64,000 nt of DNA from an uncultured Campylobacter sp. (GTDB lineage: Bacteria > Campylobacterota > Campylobacteria > Campylobacterales > Campylobacteraceae), in assembly GCF_937981295.1 (NCBI RefSeq), contig NZ_CALJPC010000095.1:1-64000 (forward strand), given 5' to 3'. The translations under genes and the position numbers were made by a program. Of this stretch, positions 25,409 through 33,501 are shown piece after piece (positions within the stretch are counted from its first letter, which is position 1; the number at the start of each line of letters is the position of its first letter). The notes beneath the pieces were generated by a model, which was given only the letters and a program-made list of their open reading frames with translations, did no database searches and was not told the DNA's origin.

Positions 25409-25954
25409 TCATTTTCCTTTTGCAAAAGGCATGCCGAATAACTCTAGCAATTTAAATGCCTCTTTATCGTTATTTGTAGTCGTTACAACGGTTATATTCA
25501 TACCGTGAGTTCTTAAAATTTGATCGTATTCGACCTCAGGGAACATCAGCTGCTCTTGCAAGCCGAAGTTGTAATTGCCGCGTCCGTCAAAGCCCGTTCT
25601 AGGTAGTCCTCGGAAATCCTTAACTCTAGGAAGCGCGATAGAGATCAGTTTGTCTAGGAAGGCAAACATCTGCTCCTTTCGTAACGTAACCATTATGCCT
25701 ACCGGAAAACCTTCGCGAACTTTAAAGCCTGCAACCGATTTTTTTGCATTGACGATAAGCGCTTTTTGACCTGCGATCAGCGAGATAGTATCGGCCATAT
25801 TTTGAAGCACTTTTTGATCTTTGCTCGATTCGCCCGTTCCTACGCTGATAACGATCTTTTCAAGCGCCGGGATAAGCATAGGATTTTTTATATCAAATTC
25901 TTTCTGCAAAGCAGCTCTGATGGAATTAGCGTATTTATCTTTTAGTCTGCTCAT
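25409..25954 (-). CDS. rplE: Large-subunit ribosomal protein uL5
   Basis: A 181-residue 5S rRNA-binding protein with KNPMLIPALEKIVISVG, GLPRTGFDGRGNYNFGLQEQLMFPEVEYDQI and the closing LLELFGMPFAKGK. A TTG two codons upstream would overlap rplX, but the ATG at 25954, just after the rplX TGA, is the better start. Confidence 0.97.
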   Translation of the reverse strand: MSRLKDKYANSIRAALQKEFDIKNPMLIPALEKIVISVGTGESSKDQKVLQNMADTISLIAGQKALIVNAKKSVAGFKVREGFPVGIMVTLRKEQMFAFLDKLISIALPRVKDFRGLPRTGFDGRGNYNFGLQEQLMFPEVEYDQILRTHGMNITVVTTTNNDKEAFKLLELFGMPFAKGK

Positions 25955-25956
25955 AA

Positions 25957-26190
25957 TCAACCCTCTACCAACGCAACGTTTGAAATATCCATAGGCATCT
26001 CTTTGCTTGTAAAGCCGCCTTGCGGATTTTGCTCGGTTGGTTTGATAGCCTTTTTAGCCATTTTACAACCCTCGACGATAACTTGAGCTTTTTTAGGAAA
26101 CACGGCTTTGACTGTGCCTGTTTTGCCCTTATCGTCACCTGCGATGATCTTTACTTGATCGCCCTTTTTAATCTTAAATTTTACTGCCAT
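25957..26190 (-). CDS. rplX: Large-subunit ribosomal protein uL24
   Basis: A 77-residue KOW-domain protein (KIKKGDQVKIIAGDDKGKTGTVKAVFPKKAQVIVEG), an early assembly initiator of the 50S subunit near the tunnel exit. Its start overlaps the rplN stop by one base (TAATG), so translation is coupled. Confidence 0.97.
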   Translation of the reverse strand: MAVKFKIKKGDQVKIIAGDDKGKTGTVKAVFPKKAQVIVEGCKMAKKAIKPTEQNPQGGFTSKEMPMDISNVALVEG

Positions 26191-26558
26191 TATAAAACCT
26201 CCGGAGCCAGCGAAACGATCTTCATAAAACCGCCGTATCTGACCTCTCTACCGATAGGACCGAAAATACGAGTGCCAATCGGCTCTTTTTTTGAATCCAA
26301 AATAACGGCTGCGTTCTCATCGAATCTAATTAGCGAGCCATTGCCTCTGTGCAACTCTTTAGTCGTACGAACGACTACGGCTTTTACTACTTGACCGCGC
26401 TTAATCTTGCCGTTAGGGAGCGCTTTTTTTACAGAGCAAACGATAATATCGCCGATTGTGGCGTATCTTCTTTTGCTGCCGCCCAAAACTTTAATACACA
26501 TAAGTTCTTTTGCGCCGCTATTATCAGCCACCGCAAGTCTGGTAAAACTCTGTATCAT
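26190..26558 (-). CDS. rplN: Large-subunit ribosomal protein uL14
   Basis: A 122-residue protein with the uL14 start MIQSFTRLAVADNSGAKELMCIKVLGGSKRRYA and the end EVRYGGFMKIVSLAPEVL. It forms part of inter-subunit bridge B8. It overlaps rpsQ and rplX by one base each. Confidence 0.98.
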   Translation of the reverse strand: MIQSFTRLAVADNSGAKELMCIKVLGGSKRRYATIGDIIVCSVKKALPNGKIKRGQVVKAVVVRTTKELHRGNGSLIRFDENAAVILDSKKEPIGTRIFGPIGREVRYGGFMKIVSLAPEVL

Positions 26559-26809
26559 TATTCAACTCCTGTTTTCAAAACCGCTTTTAAGCGAAACGAT
26601 TTTCTAGCGCTTAGCGGTCTGCACTCGATCGCAGATATGGTGTCGCCGATCTTTACGACGTTGTTCTCATCGTGGATCAGATATTTTTTAAATCTTTTTA
26701 CGATCTTTCTATATCTAGGGTGCATGACCCTTCTTTCTACCAAAACGGTAGCTGTTTTATCGCCCGCCTTCTTTACGACTACGCCTTGAATTTCTCTTTT
26801 AAATGCCAT
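26558..26809 (-). CDS. rpsQ: Small-subunit ribosomal protein uS17
   Basis: An 83-residue OB-fold 16S-binding protein starting MAFKREIQGVVVKKAGDKTATVLVERRVMHPRY and including IGDTISAIECRPLSARKSFRL. Standard length and place between rpmC and rplN. Confidence 0.97.
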   Translation of the reverse strand: MAFKREIQGVVVKKAGDKTATVLVERRVMHPRYRKIVKRFKKYLIHDENNVVKIGDTISAIECRPLSARKSFRLKAVLKTGVE

Positions 26810-26818
26810 AACCTATCC

Positions 26819-27001
26819 TTATTTCGCTTTAATAGCGGTGTTGATTCTAGCGATATCTTTTTTGATAGCGCAAATCTCGTTAGGATTGCTTAGCTGCATA
26901 GTTTTTAGCTTTTGTCTAGCCGTAAATAAAAGCAACTTACTTTGTTTCAACATAGAATTTAGCTCAGCCAAATCTTTATCTTTCAAATCAGTATATTTCA
27001 T
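26819..27001 (-). CDS. rpmC: Large-subunit ribosomal protein uL29
   Basis: A 60-residue two-helix protein (MKYTDLKDKDLAELNSMLKQSKLLLFTARQKLKTMQLSNPNEICAIKKDIARINT). uL29 lies at the tunnel exit and contacts trigger factor and SRP. Its start overlaps the end of rplP by 14 bases. Confidence 0.96.
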   Translation of the reverse strand: MKYTDLKDKDLAELNSMLKQSKLLLFTARQKLKTMQLSNPNEICAIKKDIARINTAIKAK

Positions 27002-27413
27002 TTTCGCTTTCCCTACTTACGATTTTCGTTTTAAAAGGTAGTTTATGAATCGAAAGCATAAGCGCCTCTTTAGCAACCTCTTCGCTAACGCCGGTCATCT
27101 CGAAAATGATCCTGCCCGGTTTTATATTCATTACCCACTCTTCTACGCCGCTCTTACCTTTACCCATACGAGTTTGTAGAGGTTTTTTGGTAAGCGGTTT
27201 GTCTGGGAATACCTTAATCCAAATTTTAGCTTGACGATTCACGAAGCGCGTCATCGCGACACGAGCCGCTTCGATCTGGCGAGAATTTACCCTACCCGCC
27301 TCTACCGCTTTGATACCGAAATCGCCGAATGTCAAGGAATTTCCTCTCGTCGCATAGCCGCGATTGCGACCTTTCATCATCTTGCGGTATTTTGTTCTTT
27401 TTGGCATCAACAT
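26988..27413 (-). CDS. rplP: Large-subunit ribosomal protein uL16
   Basis: A 141-residue protein beginning MLMPKRTKYRKMMKGRNRG, matching other Campylobacter uL16 starts, with FPDKPLTKKPLQTRMGKGKSGVEEWV in the middle. It organises the A-site region of the 50S. Two bases separate it from rpsC. Confidence 0.98.
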   Translation of the reverse strand: MLMPKRTKYRKMMKGRNRGYATRGNSLTFGDFGIKAVEAGRVNSRQIEAARVAMTRFVNRQAKIWIKVFPDKPLTKKPLQTRMGKGKSGVEEWVMNIKPGRIIFEMTGVSEEVAKEALMLSIHKLPFKTKIVSRESENEIY

Positions 27414-27415
27414 AA

Positions 27416-28111
27416 CTATTTACCTCTTCTTGGTCTGCGTGTTTTTTTAGGCGCATCATCGGTCTTTTCAGCCTGGATGCCTTTTTGTAAAATTTCACCC
27501 TTAAAGATCCAAACCTTAATGCCGATATTACCGTAGGTCGTATGCGCTTCGGCAAAGCCGTAATCGATCCTAGCCCTTAGAGTATGAAGCGGAACGCGTC
27601 CCTCCAAATACCATTCGGTTCTAGCCATCTCCGCACCGCCCAAGCGACCTGCGACGCAAATTTTAATTCCCTTTGCGCCTGCTTTTTGAGCGCCTTGGAT
27701 GACTTTTTTCATAGCGCGGCGGAATGCAACGCGGCGCTCTAGCTGCATAGCTACGTTTTCCGCAGCCAAAAGTGCGTTCGAGCCTACTTTGCGCTCCTCT
27801 TTGATATTGATGGCGATGTCTTTATTGACTAGCTTAACGACTTCGCTTCTTAAATTTTCGACCTCGCCGCCTTTTTTGCCGATGATAATACCCGGTCTTG
27901 CGGCTACGATCGTTACGCGAATTTTCTTAGCCGTTCTTTCGATAAGAATTTGGCTAATTCCCGCATAGTAAAGCTTAGCTTTTAAAAATTTACGGATCTT
28001 GTAATCCTCGCCGATACTCTCGGAAAGCGTCGCTTTAGAAGGAAACCATCTAGACTCCCAATTTCGATTAATTCCTAATCTTAAACCGATCGGATTTACT
28101 TTCTGTCCCAT
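27416..28111 (-). CDS. rpsC: Small-subunit ribosomal protein uS3
   Basis: A 231-residue protein with a KH domain (RPGIIIGKKGGEVENLRSEV, including GIIIGKKG) and the C-terminal domain ARTEWYLEGRVPLHTLRARIDYGFAEAHTTYG. It lines the mRNA entrance. It directly abuts rplV with no gap. Confidence 0.98.
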   Translation of the reverse strand: MGQKVNPIGLRLGINRNWESRWFPSKATLSESIGEDYKIRKFLKAKLYYAGISQILIERTAKKIRVTIVAARPGIIIGKKGGEVENLRSEVVKLVNKDIAINIKEERKVGSNALLAAENVAMQLERRVAFRRAMKKVIQGAQKAGAKGIKICVAGRLGGAEMARTEWYLEGRVPLHTLRARIDYGFAEAHTTYGNIGIKVWIFKGEILQKGIQAEKTDDAPKKTRRPRRGK

Positions 28112-28444
28112 TTACGCTTCCTTCTTACTTGGTTTTGCTACTTCGACGATAATGTGCGAAGTAGGCTTGCGGATACGGCTAGCCGTACCTCTGGCGCGCG
28201 GACGAAATCTCTTAAGCACCGGACCCGCATCCACTCGGCAGCTGGTAACTACGACCTCTTCGGGCTCAAAGCCGCCGTTTGCGACCGCACTTGAAATCGC
28301 CGTAGCGATATATTTCGCGCCGCGATTAGGCGTAAATTCCAAAGTAGCAAGGGCAAATTCCGCATTCATGCCTTGAATTTGTTTTGCGATAAGTCTTGCT
28401 TTTGTCGGCGAAAGGCGAACAAATTTAATAGTTGATTTACTCAT
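28112..28444 (-). CDS. rplV: Large-subunit ribosomal protein uL22
   Basis: A 110-residue protein whose long beta hairpin lines the exit tunnel; family segments RLSPTKARLIAKQIQGM and RFRPRARGTASRIRKPTSHIIVEV are present. No deletion in the hairpin tip is evident. Confidence 0.97.
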   Translation of the reverse strand: MSKSTIKFVRLSPTKARLIAKQIQGMNAEFALATLEFTPNRGAKYIATAISSAVANGGFEPEEVVVTSCRVDAGPVLKRFRPRARGTASRIRKPTSHIIVEVAKPSKKEA

Positions 28445-28453
28445 ATTCTATCC

Positions 28454-28735
28454 TTACTTGCCGATCTTTTTCTGCACGGAGCCTTTGTGGCCTTTGAAAG
28501 TGCGCGTAGGAGCGAACTCGCCTAATTTATAACCGATATGATGCTCGGTGACGTAAACCGGGATAAAATTCTTTCCGTTATGAACGTTAAACGTAAGTCC
28601 GATCATCTCAGGCACGATCGTGCTTCGTCTCGACCAAGTCTTGATCGGTTTGTTATCGCCGGCTTTCTTTGCCGCAACGACTTTTTTCATTACGTGATCA
28701 TCTACGAAAGGACCTTTTTTTAGCGATCTAGCCAT
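28454..28735 (-). CDS. rpsS: Small-subunit ribosomal protein uS19
   Basis: A 93-residue protein starting MARSLKKGPFVDDHVMKKV and containing TWSRRSTIVPEMIGLTFNVHNGKNFIPVYVTEHHIGYKLGEFAPTR. It forms the 30S head with uS13. Two bases after rplB. Confidence 0.98.
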   Translation of the reverse strand: MARSLKKGPFVDDHVMKKVVAAKKAGDNKPIKTWSRRSTIVPEMIGLTFNVHNGKNFIPVYVTEHHIGYKLGEFAPTRTFKGHKGSVQKKIGK

Positions 28736-28737
28736 TT

Positions 28738-29568
28738 TTATTTTCCTTTCCTTCTTGAAATTATAAGCTTATCGCTCGCTTTTTTATGGCGAGTTTTATA
28801 GCCCTTCGTCGGTTTACCCCACGGAGTTACCGGATGGCGACCGGAGTTTTTCTTGCCCTCGCCACCGCCGTGCGGGTGATCAACCGGGTTCATTGCAGAA
28901 CCTCTGGTTTGAGGACGGATACCTCTGTGGCGGTTACGTCCGGCTTTACCAATGACGACGTTTGCCCACTCTTCGTTACCCACTACGCCGATACTAGCCA
29001 TACACTCTGCAAGCACTCTTCTCATCTCACCGCTAGGCAGACGCAAAATGACGTATTTTTCCTCTTTACCCATAAGCTGAGCATAGCCTCCTGCGCTACG
29101 TGCCATTTGGGCGCCTTTGCCGGGTTTTAACTCGATATTGTGCAGGATAGTTCCCACAGGGATGTTTTTCATCTTCATCGCGTTGCCAGGTTTAATATCT
29201 AATCCACCCTCGGCAGCGGCTACTACGTCGCCCACTTTAAGATCGTTAGGCTTGATAATGTAGCGCTTCTCGCCGTCTGCGTATGAGATCAATGCGATAC
29301 GGCAGTTGCGATTCGGATCGTATTCAATCGCCTCGACCTTGCCAGCAACGCCGAATTTATTTCGCTTAAAATCGACAATTCTATAAAGTTTAGCGGCTCC
29401 AGCTTGTTTATGACGGCTGGTAATGCGACCGTTATTGTTCCTTCCGGCAGCGGCAGGAATTTTAACAAGCAAACCTCTAACGCTAGCTTTTGCAGTGATA
29501 TCCTCGCTGCTAAGACCAGTCATAAATCTTCTACTTGGAGTATAGGGTTTATAAGTTTTAATCGCCAT
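28738..29568 (-). CDS. rplB: Large-subunit ribosomal protein uL2
   Basis: A 276-residue primary 23S-binding protein with the OB and SH3-like domains and the C-terminal peptidyl-transferase motif MNPVDHPHGGGEGKKNSGRHPVTPWG, including the conserved His in DHPHGGGEG. Starts one base after the rplW stop. Confidence 0.98.
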   Translation of the reverse strand: MAIKTYKPYTPSRRFMTGLSSEDITAKASVRGLLVKIPAAAGRNNNGRITSRHKQAGAAKLYRIVDFKRNKFGVAGKVEAIEYDPNRNCRIALISYADGEKRYIIKPNDLKVGDVVAAAEGGLDIKPGNAMKMKNIPVGTILHNIELKPGKGAQMARSAGGYAQLMGKEEKYVILRLPSGEMRRVLAECMASIGVVGNEEWANVVIGKAGRNRHRGIRPQTRGSAMNPVDHPHGGGEGKKNSGRHPVTPWGKPTKGYKTRHKKASDKLIISRRKGK

Positions 29569-29569
29569 T

Positions 29570-29851
29570 TTACGCCTCCACGCTTTCTAAGCTTGCACCC
29601 TCAGGTAGTTTGACGTAGAATTTCTTCACATCATTTCTAACGCCAGTTCTGCCTTTAAATCTTTTTACTTTGCCGTCCTGTCTTAAAGAATTTATCTTTA
29701 GCGGAGTGATCCCGAAATAGTTCTTCAAAACGCTCTTTAGTCCGTTTTTCGTAACCGACGGGCTAGTTTGGATAACGACCACGCCGTTTTCTTGAAGACC
29801 GAGAGACTTTTCCGTATAAAGGATCGTTTTGATATCTGTTATATCTGCCAT
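29570..29851 (-). CDS. rplW: Large-subunit ribosomal protein uL23
   Basis: A 93-residue protein (TDIKTILYTEKSLGLQENGVVVIQTSPSVTKNGLKSVLKNYFG) that docks SRP and trigger factor at the tunnel exit. One base separates it from rplD. Confidence 0.97.
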   Translation of the reverse strand: MADITDIKTILYTEKSLGLQENGVVVIQTSPSVTKNGLKSVLKNYFGITPLKINSLRQDGKVKRFKGRTGVRNDVKKFYVKLPEGASLESVEA

Positions 29852-29852
29852 T

Positions 29853-30467
29853 TTAGTCCTCTTTCACTATTGATTCAAATGCCGCTTTTTCGAATACGAC
29901 CGAGCCGTAAACTGCGATTAGGTAAGCATTGACCTCGCTTGCATCGATGACATAGCAATTTTTTAGATTTCTATAGGCCAAAAGAGTTTGTGCGTCTAGC
30001 TCGTTTTTAACGATTAGCGCATCTCTAACGCCCAGTTTCTTAATAAAATTTGCCGCATCTTTGGTTTTACCGCTTTTTAGCTCCAAATCGTCGAAGATAA
30101 AAATTTTACCCTCGTTTGCTTTCTCATTGATAGCAAATTCCAGCGCAAGGCGTTTTTGCTTTTTATTGACCTTCTGCTCGTAATTTCGCTCGTTAGTCGG
30201 ACCGAATGCGACCGCGCCGCCTACCCAGACATTGGTTCTGGTTGAGCCCGCTCTAGCGCCGCCGCGGCCCTTTTGTCGCCATGGTTTTTTACCGCCGCCA
30301 CTAACCTCGGCGCGAGTTTTAGCGTTAGCCGTATTTGCACGAAGCGAAGCAAGGTAAGATTTGACGTACAAATATAGATTGTGCGAATTGACTTCCGAAA
30401 ATTTCACAGGGATTTCAATTTCGCTTGCTTTTTTTAGTTTTTCGTTAAGCACGCTTACTTTACTCAT
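29853..30467 (-). CDS. rplD: Large-subunit ribosomal protein uL4
   Basis: A 204-residue protein with the tunnel loop region GGGKKPWRQKGRGGARAGSTR and the globular domain. In E. coli, uL4 also represses the S10 operon through its leader RNA; a palindrome at the start of this S10 leader makes such control conceivable here but not shown. Four-base overlap (ATGA) with rplC. Confidence 0.97.
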   Translation of the reverse strand: MSKVSVLNEKLKKASEIEIPVKFSEVNSHNLYLYVKSYLASLRANTANAKTRAEVSGGGKKPWRQKGRGGARAGSTRTNVWVGGAVAFGPTNERNYEQKVNKKQKRLALEFAINEKANEGKIFIFDDLELKSGKTKDAANFIKKLGVRDALIVKNELDAQTLLAYRNLKNCYVIDASEVNAYLIAVYGSVVFEKAAFESIVKED

Positions 30468-31042
30468 TTTACTATCCTTATTCTGCCCATTGCACCGTTA
30501 AATCCAGGAACCGAGCCCTTAAGCACTAAAATTTTATTCTCGGCATCAAAGCTTACGACTTCGTTTTTAGCAGTGATCGTTTCGTTTCCAGTGTGTCCCG
30601 CCATCCTCATACCAGGCTGAACGCGACCGGGCCACTCGCAGTTGCCAATAGAACCAGGTCTTCGGTGGAAGCGGCTACCGTGCGCTGCAGGACCGCCCGC
30701 AAAACCATGACGTTTGATAACGCCCTGATAGCCCTTACCCTTGGATCTGAAGCTTACTTTTACGATCTTAGCTCCGCTCAAAACATCTAAATTTTGATCG
30801 CCAAGCTCGGCATTTTCTAAGCTTAGAGTCGCAAATTTATTAAATTCCTTGCTTAGGCTATATTTCTTTTGAATTCCGGCGATAGCTTTGTTATGCGCTT
30901 TGCCGTCTGCGTAGGCTACGATAGCTTTTTTCTCATCGCAAACTTCGCAAATTTTGGTATTAATAAGTCGCAAAAGAGTCACGGGCGTGCTGCTCGTGTT
31001 GATCGTCCTACTCATACCTATTTTTTCTACGATATATTCCAT
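30464..31042 (-). CDS. rplC: Large-subunit ribosomal protein uL3
   Basis: A 192-residue primary 23S-binding protein: MEYIVEKIGMSRT start and the uL3 signature KGKGYQGVIKRHGFAGGPAAHGSRFHRRPGSIG; the Gln that HemK-type methylases modify falls in this region. Overlaps rplD by four bases. Confidence 0.97.
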   Translation of the reverse strand: MEYIVEKIGMSRTINTSSTPVTLLRLINTKICEVCDEKKAIVAYADGKAHNKAIAGIQKKYSLSKEFNKFATLSLENAELGDQNLDVLSGAKIVKVSFRSKGKGYQGVIKRHGFAGGPAAHGSRFHRRPGSIGNCEWPGRVQPGMRMAGHTGNETITAKNEVVSFDAENKILVLKGSVPGFNGAMGRIRIVK

Positions 31043-31053
31043 TGTTTTACCCC

Positions 31054-31365
31054 TTATTTGCCCATCGCGTGAACTTCGACGTTGACTTCCGGAGCCAAAT
31101 CAAGCTTAGTTAGCGAATCAACCGTATCTGGCGTAGCCGCTACGATGTCTAGCATACGAGCGTGAATTTTCATCTCAAACTGCTCTCTGGAGTCTTTATT
31201 TACGTGCGGAGATCTTAAAACGGTGTAGCGTTTAATCTTCGTAGGCATCGGCACGGGACCTCTGACGTCCGCACCTGTTCTTTTTACGGCTTCAACGATA
31301 GCCGAAACTGTGCGATCTAAAACTCGATGGTCATAAGCCTTGAGTTTTAACCTAATTTTTTGCAT
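31054..31365 (-). CDS. rpsJ: Small-subunit ribosomal protein uS10
   Basis: A 103-residue protein with KIRLKLKAYDHRVLDRTVSAIVEAVKRTG and the conserved RGPVPMPTKIKRYTVLRSPHVNKDSREQFE. It shapes the 30S head and takes part in NusB antitermination. A GTG one codon upstream is possible; the ATG at 31365 with AAGGAAAAG before it fits family length. First gene of the S10–spc unit. Confidence 0.98.
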   Translation of the reverse strand: MQKIRLKLKAYDHRVLDRTVSAIVEAVKRTGADVRGPVPMPTKIKRYTVLRSPHVNKDSREQFEMKIHARMLDIVAATPDTVDSLTKLDLAPEVNVEVHAMGK

Positions 31366-31403
31366 CACTTTTCCTTAATAAAGAACTTGTCGCAACGCGC
31401 GAC

Positions 31404-31422
31404 CTTTTGTTTCAAACAAAAG
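31404..31422 (-). promoter_or_regulatory. Perfect palindrome at the S10 transcription start
   Basis: CTTTTGTTT-C-AAACAAAAG: 9-bp arms around one base. It begins about seven bases past the -10 box, so it covers +1 to about +20 of the S10 transcript, either as an operator or as the base of a short leader hairpin. Confidence 0.55.
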
Positions 31423-31428
31423 ACGCAC

Positions 31429-31457
31429 ATTATATAAAAGCGCTCCCTTTTTGTCAA
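31429..31457 (-). promoter_or_regulatory. Consensus sigma-70 promoter of the S10–spc operon
   Basis: On the minus strand TTGACA (31457–31452), a 17-base spacer and TATAAT (31434–31429) match the sigma-70 consensus at all twelve positions. It drives rpsJ and the twenty-odd genes behind it. Perfect -35 boxes are rare in Campylobacter. Confidence 0.85.
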
Positions 31458-31483
31458 GAAAATAACCAAATTTTATGGAAATA

Positions 31484-31502
31484 TTTCCTTTTAATAAGGA
31501 AA
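31484..31502. promoter_or_regulatory. Twin palindrome, copy 1
   Basis: TTTCCTTTTAATAAGGAAA: perfect 7-bp arms (TTTCCTT/AAGGAAA) and spacer TTAAT, the typical shape of a dimeric repressor site. An identical copy lies 125 bases on. Located in the shared upstream region of rpsJ (-) and the P-loop ATPase gene (+). Confidence 0.6.
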
Positions 31503-31608
31503 GATATATAGAATTTCGAAAATTTTTAGAGTGCCGAAAAATTTCAATACAAAAATTTTGGATAAATTTAGAAGGATATAAAAAATCTCATAGGATTTTT
31601 CAGATTTA

Positions 31609-31627
31609 TTTCCTTTTAATAAGGAAA
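31609..31627. promoter_or_regulatory. Twin palindrome, copy 2
   Basis: Identical 19 bases to the copy at 31484, ending 17 bases before the ATG of the ATPase gene and downstream of its likely -10 (TATAAA at 31577), so a bound protein would block transcription or early elongation. The AAGGAAAA arm may also serve as the ribosome site, tying translation to the element. Confidence 0.6.
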
Positions 31628-31644
31628 ATTTTAAAATACTCGCT

Positions 31645-32976
31645 ATGAATGATCTAAAATTTTTTTACGAAAATCCGCCGGAATTTGCGGGCTTTATCCC
31701 GCGCAAAAGAGGTATCGGCTCTGCCAAAACCATAATCTACGGCGTGCTAAATTCCGGCAAAAGCGCCGTGCTGAAAAATGAAATTTCAGAGCTTAAAAAA
31801 GATGAAATTTTGTATCTAAATTTAGCCGATCTGCGCCTTGAGGATATGGTAGCGGGTGGCACGATCGTTGCGGCCAAAAATAGCGCGGACAATACAAACG
31901 GCAGCGAAGTAAATGAGAATGAAATAAGTAGAGAGACTACGCTCGATGCAGATATTTCGGATATAGATGAATTTTACTGCGCCGCCATAAAAAATACAGA
32001 TACAAAAAATGAAAGCGCAAACAGCTTAAACAACGCAAAAAATGCGGAGTCAGGTGGCATAAAAAACAGGAGCGAGAATTTCTTTCGCGAGATCAAGAAG
32101 TTTTTGGCGGTCAACGAGCAAATTTCATCGCTTTTTTTAGATAATTTTAGTAGCGCCGATTTTGAAATTTCATCGCTCCAAAGCTTCGCCGAGGGGCTAA
32201 ATTTAAAGCGCTTTATCATCTCTACTCGCGATAGAGAGTTAGTTTTGCCGGGTTTTGAGCGGCTTGAGCTTTTGCCGCTTTCGTTTGAAGAATTTATCGC
32301 CTTCGATAAGCGCCACAACGAGATAAACTCGATGATTTCGGCCTTTTTAGCCCAAGGTGGCGGCGCAAAAAATCCCTTCATAGCGCCTGCCGAAATTTTA
32401 GAATTCGAGCAGAGACTGCTTGCGGCAAACTTTAGCCGCACGGAAATTTTAATCCTCAAAGAGTGCCTAAGCTCTGTCCACGCCGCATTTAGCGCAAATA
32501 AAATTTACACCGCGCTAAAGACGCGCATCAAGATCTCCAAAGACGCCGTATACGGCACTATCGCCAAGCTTGAACGGGAAAATTTCATCAGATTTTTAAG
32601 CAAAGCGGGCGAGCCCGCGCGCGCAAAAAAATTATATTTTTCGCATTTTAATATGCGCGAAATTTTAACAAGCAAAAAGGACTTCTCGAAAAAATTTGCC
32701 AACGTCCTTTTTTGCGAGCTTTTGGGGCTAAATACGCCGATTTTTTACACAAAAGAGCTGGATTTTTACCTGCCTGCTCTAAAAATGGGGGTTCTCGTCA
32801 TCCCATTCAGCGACGCAGACATCATCTTTTTAAAATTCCGCAAAATCTTAAGCGCGCTCAAGAGACTCGGTATCACGAGCTTAAAAGCTATTTCTATGGC
32901 AAACTCCGGCAGGCTCGAGATTGAGGGCATCCGCTGCGATGTCGTGCCGTTTCATGAATTCGCGCTTAGCTTCTGA
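31645..32976 (+). CDS. P-loop ATPase with C-terminal winged helix and DUF234-like region
   Basis: A 443-residue protein. The ATP loop GVLNSGKS is at 33–40 and a Walker-B-like ISSLFLDNF at about 170. A winged-helix segment (AFSANKIYTALKTRIKISKDAVYGTIAKLERENFI) occupies about 285–320, followed by a C-terminal alpha/beta domain. The order matches archaeal-type ATPases with a DUF234-like nuclease-related tail, found sporadically in bacteria and of unknown job. Residues about 70–140 are Asn/Ser/Glu-rich filler. It is AT-rich, unlike the ribosomal genes beside it, and preceded by two identical palindromes. Family reading is moderate. Confidence 0.65.
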   Translation: MNDLKFFYENPPEFAGFIPRKRGIGSAKTIIYGVLNSGKSAVLKNEISELKKDEILYLNLADLRLEDMVAGGTIVAAKNSADNTNGSEVNENEISRETTLDADISDIDEFYCAAIKNTDTKNESANSLNNAKNAESGGIKNRSENFFREIKKFLAVNEQISSLFLDNFSSADFEISSLQSFAEGLNLKRFIISTRDRELVLPGFERLELLPLSFEEFIAFDKRHNEINSMISAFLAQGGGAKNPFIAPAEILEFEQRLLAANFSRTEILILKECLSSVHAAFSANKIYTALKTRIKISKDAVYGTIAKLERENFIRFLSKAGEPARAKKLYFSHFNMREILTSKKDFSKKFANVLFCELLGLNTPIFYTKELDFYLPALKMGVLVIPFSDADIIFLKFRKILSALKRLGITSLKAISMANSGRLEIEGIRCDVVPFHEFALSF

Positions 32977-32990
32977 TTTATTGACACTTC

Positions 32991-33019
32991 ATATCATAAA
33001 AATACAAATTTTATGATAT
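32991..33019. promoter_or_regulatory. Perfect inverted repeat before the 111-residue ORF
   Basis: ATATCATAAAA (32991–33001) and TTTTATGATAT (33009–33019), 11-bp arms with a 7-base centre. The right arm overlaps a TATAAT (33017–33022), so it could be an operator on the promoter of the gene at 33060. TTGACA at 32981–32986 lies too far for that -10. A terminator for the upstream gene is an alternative. Confidence 0.55.
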
Positions 33020-33059
33020 AATTTTAGCAAACCCATATCAATTATGCAAGAGAAAGCCG

Positions 33060-33395
33060 ATGATCAAATTAAAAGATAAACTCATTTATGAAACGCTAAA
33101 ACTGGTCGAATCGCAAGGCAAAGAGGGGCTTTTGTGTCGCAATAAGCAAAGCGATGCGGAGTTTATGAGACCCGTGAACGAATTCGCAGCTGCGAGTGGG
33201 CGCAACTACACATCGATCAAATCGACTCTTGACATAATTCATAAAAACTGGGGCTATCTGCAGCGCGAAAGTATCAAGGACACGGGGCTTGATGCGGGCA
33301 AGGCGTCGAAGATTTTCATCTACCGTCTATGCGAGTCAGGGCGAAGCTTTATCGAAAAATACGAAAAAGCGCTCGTCCAAAACACCGACAAATAG
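33060..33395 (+). CDS. Small protein of unknown family, possible winged helix
   Basis: A 111-residue, charged protein. The pattern of helices (LIYETLKLVESQG, FMRPVNEFAAASG, TSIKSTLDIIHKNWGYLQRE) followed by KIFIYRLCESGRSFIEKYEKAL resembles a winged-helix DNA-binding domain, but no family is recognised. GAGAAAGCCG is a weak ribosome site. The 11-bp inverted repeat on its promoter would suit self-repression; this is inference. Confidence 0.5.
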   Translation: MIKLKDKLIYETLKLVESQGKEGLLCRNKQSDAEFMRPVNEFAAASGRNYTSIKSTLDIIHKNWGYLQRESIKDTGLDAGKASKIFIYRLCESGRSFIEKYEKALVQNTDK

Positions 33396-33501
33396 CCCAA
33401 AATTAAAAATTTTAAGCGCCGATTAGATAGAATTCTTTAATTTCACGTGGAGCGACAGAATTTCATTTTTATGCGACTCGCCTTGAAAAAAGGAGATGAA
33501 A

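Noticed and set aside
32981..33022. TTGACA…TATAAT as a single promoter
   Set aside because: The spacer is 30 bases, too long for sigma-70; only the -10 is credible.
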